From Parvularculaceae bacterium (GTDB lineage: Bacteria; Pseudomonadota; Alphaproteobacteria; Caulobacterales; Parvularculaceae), in the NCBI GenBank assembly GCA_004213235.1, contig SHAI01000049.1, forward strand, positions 1 to 12,904: a DNA stretch of 12,904 bases, given 5' to 3'. Made by a program: the position numbers and the translations under genes. Below, piece after piece: positions 6,479 through 12,904 of this stretch; position 1 is the first letter of the stretch; the number at the start of each line of letters is the position of its first letter. Below the pieces are notes generated by a model that did no database searches, was not told the origin of the DNA, and saw only the letters and a program-made list of their open reading frames with translations.

Positions 6479-6638
6479 TGAATGGCGTCGGCTTTGGCTG
6501 CCGAATCCGTCGACATAAACTTTGCGCGTTTTCATTACCTGGCTTTTTGCCTGGAATGATGTTCGCTATACCCGTTCGGTTTTATTTGTTTTGACCACGG
6601 GTTTTGACCCCATTTTGATGAGCAGGAGTAACCCACCC
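6479..6638. other. Leader region of the SDR gene
   Basis: No gene is supported here, although the SDR reading frame stays open back to an ATG at 6522. A 9-base direct repeat, GTTTTGACC, occurs at 6588-6596 and 6601-6609 (13-base period). I find no promoter with both elements convincing. The IS scar abuts this leader, so the original upstream context of the SDR gene may have been lost. Confidence 0.4.
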
Positions 6639-7421
6639 ATGACAGCGCAATTTGATTTGACCGGAAAAACTGCCATCGTCACTGGGGCATCGCGCGGCAT
6701 TGGCGAAGCGATTGCCCATCGGATGGCTGAAGCCGGCGCGAATGTTGTTGTTTCAAGCCGAGATGTTGAAACCTGCAGCCGGGTTGCCGATGAGATCAAT
6801 GCCGCCGCCGGGCGGACGGCGGCTGCGGCAACGAAGTGTCATATCGGGCGTCGCAGCGAAATTGAAAACCTGGTCGATTTTACGGTCAACACCTTTGGCG
6901 GGGTAGACAGCGTCATTGCCAATGCCGCAGTGAACCCGCATTTTGGCCCGATCGCGACGATTGAAGACGAACAATTTCAAAAGCTGATGACAGCGAATGT
7001 TCAATCTTCGCTCTGGTTGGCAAGTGCGGCCGCGCCACATTTGGAGGCGCGCGGCGGTGGTTCCGTCGTGATTATATCTTCAATCGGTGGATTTGTCGGA
7101 AGCGATGCGATCGGCGCGTATAATATTTCAAAAGCGGCGGACCTTCAGCTCGCGCGGAATCTCGCCGTCGAAATGGGGCCCAAAGCCATTCGCGCAAACT
7201 GCATTTGCCCCGGCGTTGTGAAGACCAAGTTTGCCGAAGCATTGTGGCAAAACCCTGCGGTCGAGAAATATACCCGTGAGCGTTTGCCGCTGCGCCGATT
7301 TGGCGAGCCGGATGATATTTCAGGTGCGGCGGTCTTTCTGGCCTCTGATGCGAGCCGCTGGATGACCGGTCAGCAGATTGTAGTGGACGGCGGCGCGTTG
7401 ATCAGCTTGGCGACGCTTTAA
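6639..7421 (+). CDS. SDR-family oxidoreductase (NAD(P)-dependent)
   Basis: This classical short-chain dehydrogenase/reductase has 260 residues from the ATG at 6639, which AGGAG at 6624-6628 supports. The frame extends to an ATG at 6522, but that extension (FITWLFAWNDVRYTRS...) lacks SDR character. The Rossmann cofactor motif TGASRGIG is at 15-22, NAA in the ANAAV segment near 95-97, catalytic Ser148 in ISSIGG, and Tyr161 and Lys165 in YNISK. The family's CPGVVKTKF follows near 190-198, and the end is GQQIVVDGGALIS, as in DHRS4-like and 3-oxoacyl-ACP-reductase-like members. The substrate cannot be read from sequence. It stands alone between the IS scar and clpB, and its composition matches the genes to the right rather than the fatty-acyl operon. 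Confidence 0.9.
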   Translation: MTAQFDLTGKTAIVTGASRGIGEAIAHRMAEAGANVVVSSRDVETCSRVADEINAAAGRTAAAATKCHIGRRSEIENLVDFTVNTFGGVDSVIANAAVNPHFGPIATIEDEQFQKLMTANVQSSLWLASAAAPHLEARGGGSVVIISSIGGFVGSDAIGAYNISKAADLQLARNLAVEMGPKAIRANCICPGVVKTKFAEALWQNPAVEKYTRERLPLRRFGEPDDISGAAVFLASDASRWMTGQQIVVDGGALISLATL

Positions 7422-7464
7422 CCCCGCTTAAATCTTTTGGCGAAAACGTTCCGCGTGCGTCGGC

Positions 7465-7495
7465 CTTGCATGCGGAAACGGCGTTCTTATGTTTA
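7465..7495 (+). promoter_or_regulatory. Heat-shock (RpoH/sigma-32) promoter of clpB
   Basis: CTTG at 7465-7468 is followed after exactly 17 bases by CTTATGTTTA starting at 7486. The published alphaproteobacterial heat-shock consensus is CTTG-N17/18-CYTATnTnnG. Only the final G is off (A at 7495). It lies 82-112 bases upstream of the clpB ATG and after the SDR stop, so transcription would begin near 7500 and give a leader of about 75 bases. It also rules out the upstream in-frame clpB start at 7466, which lies inside the promoter. Confidence 0.75.
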
Positions 7496-7576
7496 TGGCA
7501 AGGCCGGGGTGGATTGCCTTTTGGGATCTGCGTCGCGGGTGATGCTTTAGTAAGATCAACGCCAGGAAGCCAGGAC

Positions 7577-10228
7577 ATGCAACTTGAGAAATTCACGGAT
7601 CGCGCGCGCGGGTTTTTGCAAGCCGCACAGGGCATTGCTTTGCGCGAAAACCACCAACAATTCACCACTGAACACTTGTTAAAAGCACTTCTGGACGACC
7701 CGGAAGGACTGGCCGCAAACTTGTTGCGGGCCGCCGGGGCAGCGCCGGAGCGTGCGCTTGCGGACGTTGAGGACGCCCTTGGGAAACTGCCGCGCGTCGA
7801 GGGCGCAGACGGTCAGATATATCTCGCTGCGCCACTGGGACGGGTTCTGGCAAATTGTGAGGGCCAGGCCAAAAAGGCTGGCGATACATTTATCAGTGCA
7901 GAACGCCTTTTGCTTGGCCTGGCGTTGGCCAATGATGCCGATGCGGCGAAGATCATCAAGAATTCAGGGGCTACGCCTGCAAAAATCGAGGCTGCAATCA
8001 AGGACCTGCGCAAAGGTAGAACTGCGGATACGGCGAGTTCGGAAGACAGTTATGATGCCTTGAATAAATATGCCCGTGATCTGACCGAGGCGGCAGCTGA
8101 GGGAAAACTGGATCCGGTAATCGGGCGTGATGAAGAAATCAGGCGCGCCATGCAGGTTTTATCCAGACGTACAAAGAACAATCCGGTATTGATTGGCGAA
8201 CCCGGCGTCGGGAAAACGGCAATCGCTGAGGGTTTGGCCTTGCGCATCATTAATGGAGATGTGCCGGAGTCACTTCGCGATAAACGCCTGCTGGCGCTCG
8301 ACCTTGGCACCTTGATTGCCGGTGCCAAATATCGCGGTGAATTTGAAGAGCGACTGAAAACCGTCCTGTCTGAGGTCACGGCAGCGGCGGGCGAGATCAT
8401 CTTGTTCATTGATGAGATGCACACCCTTGTCGGTGCGGGGAAAACAGACGGTGCGATGGATGCGTCCAATCTTTTAAAACCGGCTCTGGCACGCGGCGAG
8501 CTCCACTGTATCGGGGCGACGACCCTGGATGAGTATCGCAAATATGTTGAGAAGGACGCAGCACTCGCGCGGCGCTTTCAGGCTGTTTTCATTGCCGAGC
8601 CAACCGTTGAAGATACGGTGTCGATACTTCGTGGGCTGAAAGAAAAATACGAATTACACCATGGTGTGCGGATTGCAGATGGAGCGATCGTATCTGCTGC
8701 GACGCTCTCCAATCGCTATATCACCGATAGATTTTTACCCGATAAGGCCATCGACCTCATTGATGAGGCGGCCTCGCGTTTGCGCATGGAAGTTGATTCC
8801 AAGCCAGAGGAACTGGATGAAATCGACCGGCGCTTGATCCAACTGAAAATTGAGCGCGAAGCATTGCGTAAGGAAGAAGATCAGGCCTCACGCGATCGTC
8901 TTGAGCGACTGGAAACGGATCTGGCCGATCTTGAAGAAGCGTCGGAGGCATTGACCGCCAGATGGCGTGCGGAGAAGGACAGCCTGGCCTCTTCCACCAA
9001 AGTTAAGGAAGAATTGGACCGCGCGCGACAGGCATTGCTAGAGGCGGAGCGTCGCGGTGATCTCGCCCGGGCATCGGAACTGAAATACGGTCAGATCCCT
9101 GCGCTGGAAAATCAGTTGGCTGACAGTGAGCAGAGCAGCGAGCAGGGGGCTCTTGTTCAAGAAGTCGTTGACGCGGAAAATATCGCCTCGGTTGTGTCGC
9201 GTTGGACAGGTGTTCCTGTCGATAAAATGCTCGAAGGAGAGCGGGAAAAGCTACTTCGTATGGAGAGCGTCCTGGCAAAGCGCGTCATCGGCCAGGAGGA
9301 GGCAATTCATGCCGTGTCAACGGCTGTACGCCGTGCGCGTGCCGGGTTGAAGGACCCGAACCGCCCCATTGGTGCGTTCCTCATGCTTGGGCCGACGGGT
9401 GTCGGCAAAACCGAATTGACAAAGGCGCTTGCCGAATTTCTCTTTGACGATGACACTGCCATCGCACGCATTGATATGTCGGAGTATATGGAAAAACATT
9501 CCGTTGCGCGGTTGATAGGGGCACCGCCGGGATATGTCGGATATGAGGAAGGTGGTGCACTGACAGAAACTGTTCGGCGTCGACCATATCAAGTTGTCCT
9601 GTTTGACGAAGTTGAAAAGGCGCATCCCGATGTGTTCAACATCATGCTTCAGGTTTTTGACGAAGGTCGACTAACGGATGGGCAGGGCCGTGTTGTGGAT
9701 TTCCGTAACACGTTGATCATTCTCACCTCAAATCTCGGTGCGGAACACCTCGCAAATCAGGCGGACGGGGCTTTGTCTGAAGAAGTGCGTCCAGAGGTTA
9801 TGTCTGCCGTTCGCGGGCGTTTCCGGCCTGAGTTTTTGAACCGTCTCGATGACATTGTTCTGTTTCGCCGTTTGCAGCGCGAAGACATGGATGCCATTGT
9901 TGATATTCAAATAGCGCGTTTGCAGAGGATTTTGGGTGATCGTAAAATCAGCATCTCGCTTGATGACCCAGCGCGTGCCTGGCTGGCGAATGCCGGCTAT
10001 GACCCCATGTACGGAGCCAGACCCTTAAAACGGGTTATTCAAAAGCATTTACAAGACCCATTGGCGGAATTGATACTTGCCGGTGAAGTGCTGGATGGGG
10101 CTGAGCTACAGGTGTCTGCCGACGCCCGCGGTTTAATGCTGGATGGAAAGTCTGTTGCCCGTCAAGCAGACCCATTGGCGGGGGATACTGACGGCGAACT
10201 GCCGCCCGCCGGGGCGTTATTGAATTAA
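7577..10228 (+). CDS. clpB: ClpB disaggregase (Hsp104-type AAA+ chaperone)
   Basis: ClpB is the hexameric ATP-driven chaperone that pulls aggregated proteins apart together with DnaK/DnaJ/GrpE in the cytoplasm. The protein is 883 residues, close to the family norm of about 860, and starts MQLEKFTDRARGFL at the ATG at 7577 (AGGAAG at 7564-7569). Domains in order are the N-domain (about 1-145), AAA-1 with Walker A GEPGVGKT at 207-214, pore loop KYRGEFEER near 251-259 and Walker B FIDE near 277-280, then the coiled-coil middle domain (about 410-525). AAA-2 follows with GPTGVGKT at 605-612, pore loop GYVGYEEGG at 652-660 and Walker B LFDE near 675-678. The C-terminus ends in a short acidic/proline tail (GDTDGELPPAG). 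The gene is intact and driven by the heat-shock promoter at 7465. Confidence 0.98.
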   Translation: MQLEKFTDRARGFLQAAQGIALRENHQQFTTEHLLKALLDDPEGLAANLLRAAGAAPERALADVEDALGKLPRVEGADGQIYLAAPLGRVLANCEGQAKKAGDTFISAERLLLGLALANDADAAKIIKNSGATPAKIEAAIKDLRKGRTADTASSEDSYDALNKYARDLTEAAAEGKLDPVIGRDEEIRRAMQVLSRRTKNNPVLIGEPGVGKTAIAEGLALRIINGDVPESLRDKRLLALDLGTLIAGAKYRGEFEERLKTVLSEVTAAAGEIILFIDEMHTLVGAGKTDGAMDASNLLKPALARGELHCIGATTLDEYRKYVEKDAALARRFQAVFIAEPTVEDTVSILRGLKEKYELHHGVRIADGAIVSAATLSNRYITDRFLPDKAIDLIDEAASRLRMEVDSKPEELDEIDRRLIQLKIEREALRKEEDQASRDRLERLETDLADLEEASEALTARWRAEKDSLASSTKVKEELDRARQALLEAERRGDLARASELKYGQIPALENQLADSEQSSEQGALVQEVVDAENIASVVSRWTGVPVDKMLEGEREKLLRMESVLAKRVIGQEEAIHAVSTAVRRARAGLKDPNRPIGAFLMLGPTGVGKTELTKALAEFLFDDDTAIARIDMSEYMEKHSVARLIGAPPGYVGYEEGGALTETVRRRPYQVVLFDEVEKAHPDVFNIMLQVFDEGRLTDGQGRVVDFRNTLIILTSNLGAEHLANQADGALSEEVRPEVMSAVRGRFRPEFLNRLDDIVLFRRLQREDMDAIVDIQIARLQRILGDRKISISLDDPARAWLANAGYDPMYGARPLKRVIQKHLQDPLAELILAGEVLDGAELQVSADARGLMLDGKSVARQADPLAGDTDGELPPAGALLN

Positions 10229-10284
10229 CCATAAGGGAATTTGGGCGCGAGCAGGCCGTCGCCCTCAAAAAAATTGATGATGAT

Positions 10285-10491
10285 ATGAACAAATCTGACG
10301 AAACCAGACAAAAATTAAGTGAGCAATCGCTCCGCCAGCTGATTAATGATACCATTGATGCCATGGGGCCATTGGACGCGACGGAAATGCCACACCGGAT
10401 AAAAGCGAAACTTTCCGCTCATATCCGGGGCGAAGAAAGCATTGAGGCATTAATTGCGGAAGCCATCTCCAGACGCGGTAAAGGCGAATAA
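10285..10491 (+). CDS. Small hypothetical protein downstream of clpB
   Basis: This short gene of 68 codons starts with an ATG at 10285, 56 bases after clpB. The product is hydrophilic and predicted helical, rich in charged residues (KSDETRQKLSEQSLRQLIND, AKLSAHIRGEESIEALIAEA), with no signal peptide, membrane segment or cysteine. I do not recognise a domain. There is no clear Shine-Dalgarno; an out-of-frame ATGATGATATGA lies just before it. It could be co-transcribed with clpB and therefore heat-induced. Its codon use resembles that of clpB, which supports it being a real gene. Confidence 0.6.
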   Translation: MNKSDETRQKLSEQSLRQLINDTIDAMGPLDATEMPHRIKAKLSAHIRGEESIEALIAEAISRRGKGE

Positions 10492-10511
10492 ACCCTTGGT
10501 CCTCTCCTTTA

Positions 10512-12176
10512 CTATCTCGCTCTGGAATTCGTTGTCACGCTAGCATCATTATCTGTGTCATTAGCGGCGATGATGATATTTTCGATAAATGATGGTCCCG
10601 TACCCTGCAGAAGGGGTGGCGCGGCAAGTGTGATCTGTTGGGGCGCCCATTCATTCCCGGCGGCATTATTGCGCGCTGCGTCAATACCGTCGCGACGTGC
10701 ACGGAACGAATTTAGATCTGTTGCGGCGAGGGTAACGCCGGTTTTTATGCGCAGCTTTTGCGGGTTGACCTGAACGCCATTTTTAAGCACTTCATAGTGC
10801 AGATGCGGGCCGGTCGAGCGGCCGGTCGACCCGACATAACCGATAACATCACCTTGTTTTACACGCCGACCTGCGCGCAGGCCGCGTTTAAAACCATTTA
10901 GATGAGCATAGGCGGTTTTGTACCCGTTTGAATGCCGGATGCGGACATAATTGCCGTACCCGCCATATTTGTTCATGCGTTCTATGACGCCGTCACCTGC
11001 GGCGTAGATCGGGGTCCCCCGCCGGGCGGCGAAGTCCACGCCCTTATGCGCTTTTCGGTAGCCCAGAATCGGGTGGCGGCGGGTCCCGAAACCTGATGAC
11101 AGGCGGGCACCATCGATAGGTGTTTTCATTAATAAGCGTTTTGCGCTGCGACCATTTTCATCATAATAATCCGGCCGGGCGCTGCTGGAATCGGCTTTAT
11201 GCAGATAATATGATTTTTCATATTTGCCACCGCGCCAGTTAAATCGGCCGAAGAGGATATCCCCTGATCCGGTGATTGTACCGTCTTCGCCATATTGAAC
11301 TTCAAACAGGGCTTCAAAAGTGTCGCCCTTTCTAACGTCCCGTTGGAAATCGACGTCATAGGCGAATATATTGGCAAAGTTGGCGACCGCGCGGTGCGGC
11401 GCGCCGGCGGTGGTCGCGGTCTCAAACAGGCTACCTGTTACAGGTGCCTCCAAATGCGCTAACCGCGTTACGGGGGCAAAATCATGGGCAAGGGCAGAAA
11501 ACCCGCCATCGGTACGCTGCAGCTTTATGAGGCGATCCGGATTTGGGCGAAAACTCAAAGAGATCAGTTTTCCGGTATCGTTCTGTTTGTCTTCGGTCTC
11601 TTCTCGGGAAAGTAAAAGCTGAAAATTTGCGCCAACCCTTAAGGTGCGCATGTTCTGGTGTTTGGATAGAACGCGCGCTGCGTTATTCCTGTCTTCGCGG
11701 GAAACGCCCGCGCGCGCCAGGGCGTCGACAAATGCTTCATTGGTCTTGAGCGTGGCGTTTACAAGCCGTGATGTTGGTTCCGGCGGTGCTGGCGGGGTGG
11801 CGCGCGGAGATAGATCGCTGAAGTAAAAAATCGACGACCGCGCGCTCAACTGTTGCAAAGGGTTGATTGTCGTCGCGCCCAGCCTGAGGGGGCGTGGCTG
11901 GGGTGTCGTCTCGCTCTGCGCTATCCCGTCGTCCCTTGTTTCAGCAGTCGTTTTTTGCGGCGCGGCGCGGCTTGGCATTGCGAGGCGCGGCGCGGGCGGT
12001 GCTTTTTCTGCTAATGCCGGTTTTGTTTTGTTAGGTGCGAGGGATGGCGGTGTGCCCCGCGCAATCGCAGGTTGTGACGCGAACCAGGCAAAAACACCTA
12101 CCAGCGCCAGCATCGCAGCATGGCGTACCTCACGATTTCGGTTCTGACTAAAACTTGCAAATGGCTCATTCATCAT
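10512..12176 (-). CDS. Secreted M23-family (LytM-type) peptidoglycan endopeptidase
   Basis: This 554-residue protein is convergent with the small gene, with 20 bases between the stops. It has a positively charged N-terminus and a hydrophobic segment (AAMLALVGVFAWFA at about 20-33) ending at AIARG, fitting a signal peptide or anchor and a periplasmic location. A Pro/Ala-rich linker spans 41-135. Residues about 140-330 resemble the Csd3/MepM-type region before the catalytic domain. The M23 domain (about 355-475) shows zinc ligands His377 and Asp381 in HKGVD and His460 in HLHYE, with His425 (YAHL) and His458 as catalytic histidines. All are present, so it should be active and cut peptide cross-links in the cell wall. 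About 80 residues follow the domain, a low-complexity tail without recognised motif. The start is ATG-ATG at 12171-12176 with only a weak ribosome site. Confidence 0.92.
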   Translation of the reverse strand: MMNEPFASFSQNRNREVRHAAMLALVGVFAWFASQPAIARGTPPSLAPNKTKPALAEKAPPAPRLAMPSRAAPQKTTAETRDDGIAQSETTPQPRPLRLGATTINPLQQLSARSSIFYFSDLSPRATPPAPPEPTSRLVNATLKTNEAFVDALARAGVSREDRNNAARVLSKHQNMRTLRVGANFQLLLSREETEDKQNDTGKLISLSFRPNPDRLIKLQRTDGGFSALAHDFAPVTRLAHLEAPVTGSLFETATTAGAPHRAVANFANIFAYDVDFQRDVRKGDTFEALFEVQYGEDGTITGSGDILFGRFNWRGGKYEKSYYLHKADSSSARPDYYDENGRSAKRLLMKTPIDGARLSSGFGTRRHPILGYRKAHKGVDFAARRGTPIYAAGDGVIERMNKYGGYGNYVRIRHSNGYKTAYAHLNGFKRGLRAGRRVKQGDVIGYVGSTGRSTGPHLHYEVLKNGVQVNPQKLRIKTGVTLAATDLNSFRARRDGIDAARNNAAGNEWAPQQITLAAPPLLQGTGPSFIENIIIAANDTDNDASVTTNSRAR

Positions 12177-12403
12177 AAGGCAGCTGACTTCTTTACGCTT
12201 TTCGTCGGTTCAAAAGTTATGGCTCCAGCTCAGACATTGGGGTTAACGCGTAACCCGGTTTTCACGCCAGTCCAATGGTTCACAAACACGGCACCTGTTG
12301 TCTTTGAGACTCACTTATACTCTTGCCAAATTCATGCCTAGTTTCCATTCGCCTATAGTTGCGGTGTGGCAACCAGGGTGTATCGTCCTCTTCGGTGGTA
12401 AAA
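12177..12403. other. Divergent intergenic region between the M23 and YdbH-like genes
   Basis: This 227-base spacer must carry the promoters of both divergent genes. It contains a 17-bp dyad, GGGTTA at 12240-12245 and TAACCC at 12251-12256 with a 5-base centre. A GACTC site (GANTC, the CcrM methylation sequence of many alphaproteobacteria) lies near 12308-12312. A TTATAC near 12316 could be a -10 element. None of these is strong enough to name a regulator. Confidence 0.4.
12240..12256. repeat. 17-bp inverted repeat (GGGTTA-N5-TAACCC)
   Basis: This perfect 6-base dyad has a 5-base centre and is centred between the divergent M23 and YdbH-like genes. No T-run follows. It may be an operator or a chance palindrome; it does not fit the CtrA TTAA-N7-TTAA pattern. 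Confidence 0.4.
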
Positions 12404-12904
12404 ATGGCGGACGTTCACAATAAAAAGTCGGTGGCGCGCGGCGCGGGATGGAAGTGGTTTGCCATTCCTGCAGCGATTGTGCTTGCCATTGGCACCGCAG
12501 TCTGGACCTTACGGCTGCCCCTGGCAAAAACTGCCCTATCGGCATTTTTGAGCGGCCGCGATTTGCCCGTTTCAGCGATAGAATTGACGGCACTTGATCT
12601 GAATTCCGCTACTTTCTCCAAAATAGTTTTGGTTTCTGATGGTCCGGCAGATGGCACGTTGCGGGATGTACGGGTGACCTATGGGCTGGGAGAATTGATT
12701 GCTGAGCGGCGGGTGAACGCTGTCATTATTGAGCGCGGTGATCTGACCTTGCGAGGCATGACCACCACGGGCAGTGAAGCTGGCCAGATGCCGCTCAACG
12801 TTAATGATTTACCCATTGATACGATCACGCTCGGGACCATTAATGTGCATATGGCGATGTCTTCTGCGGATTTGAGTGCCACGCTTGGCGGATCATTTGC
12901 GCCA
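12404..12904 (+). CDS. YdbH/AsmA-like single-pass membrane protein (partial, N-terminal part)
   Basis: The frame is open from the ATG at 12404 to the right edge, so 167 codons of a longer gene are seen. A basic start (NKKSVARGAGWKW) leads into one membrane helix at about 18-36 (FAIPAAIVLAIGTAVW), with the remainder on the periplasmic side. The rest has short beta-type repeats (IELTALDLN, LRDVRVTYGLGEL, VIIERGDLTLRG) like the start of YdbH, TamB and AsmA-like proteins that help move phospholipid to the outer membrane. The YdbH assignment comes from overall pattern and topology, not a decisive motif. A weak GGTGG lies just before the start. It is divergent from the M23 peptidase, so both flanking genes concern the cell envelope. 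Confidence 0.6.
   Translation, partial: MADVHNKKSVARGAGWKWFAIPAAIVLAIGTAVWTLRLPLAKTALSAFLSGRDLPVSAIELTALDLNSATFSKIVLVSDGPADGTLRDVRVTYGLGELIAERRVNAVIIERGDLTLRGMTTTGSEAGQMPLNVNDLPIDTITLGTINVHMAMSSADLSATLGGSFAP

Noticed and set aside
6588..6609. Direct repeat GTTTTGACC x2 with 13-base period
   Set aside because: It is only nine bases and two copies, close to the SDR ribosome site. It is too short to claim an operator or an iteron.
6522..6638. N-terminal extension of the SDR to the ATG at 6522
   Set aside because: SDR proteins normally start about 10-15 residues before TGxxxGIG. The ATG at 6639 fits this and has AGGAG upstream; the extension has no homology character.
8050..8541. Minus-strand open frame of 163 codons inside clpB
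   Set aside because: It is opposite the conserved AAA-1 domain of clpB. The composition is Ser/Arg/Pro-rich as expected for antisense reading of GC-rich coding DNA.
10478..10512. GTAAAGG / CCTTTAC dyad between the convergent small gene and the M23 gene as a bidirectional terminator
   Set aside because: The 7-base stem has a 21-base loop, contains no GC-rich core and no adjacent T-run, so it is likely chance.
1..12904. CRISPR array, tRNA or rRNA genes
   Set aside because: No regularly spaced repeats and no cloverleaf or rRNA-like segments were seen on either strand when reading through.

Overview
The window looks like chromosomal DNA from an alphaproteobacterium. The strongest pointers are a housekeeping clpB preceded by a near-consensus alphaproteobacterial heat-shock (RpoH) promoter, CTTG-N17-CTTAT at 7465-7490, and the general character of the right-hand genes. 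I cannot place it more precisely than the class.

Left part (about 305-5870): six genes on the plus strand, packed with gaps of 3-19 bases or a 4-base overlap, so almost certainly one operon. In order they are a membrane fatty-acyl desaturase, a stand-alone acyl carrier protein (ACP), a cyclopropane-fatty-acid-synthase (CFA) family SAM methyltransferase, a bacterial cytochrome P450, a fatty acyl-AMP ligase (FAAL) and a PaaI-type hotdog thioesterase. The set suggests an ACP-based fatty-acid tailoring line: the ligase adenylates a fatty acid and loads it on the ACP, the desaturase introduces a double bond, the methyltransferase adds a C1 unit at it, the P450 oxidises the chain and the thioesterase releases the product. 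No ketosynthase or NRPS module is visible, so the product may be a modified free fatty acid or an acyl group passed to something encoded beyond the left edge. This is the most interesting system in the window. The methyltransferase has Gln where CFA synthases have the bicarbonate-binding His.

Middle (5871-6638): no intact gene. It holds a 20-bp inverted repeat at 5962-5981 and, at about 6030-6478, a dead IS3-family element on the minus strand. The start of orfA (with two stop codons) is joined to the last 55-60 codons of orfB by an internal deletion. By eye the base composition becomes more GC-rich to the right, so the six-gene operon may be an acquired block with the IS scar near its edge.

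Right part (6639-12904): ordinary chromosomal genes. These are an SDR oxidoreductase, clpB, a 68-codon hypothetical gene, a minus-strand secreted M23 (LytM-type) peptidoglycan peptidase and, divergent from it, the beginning of a single-pass membrane protein resembling the YdbH/AsmA-like family, cut by the right edge.
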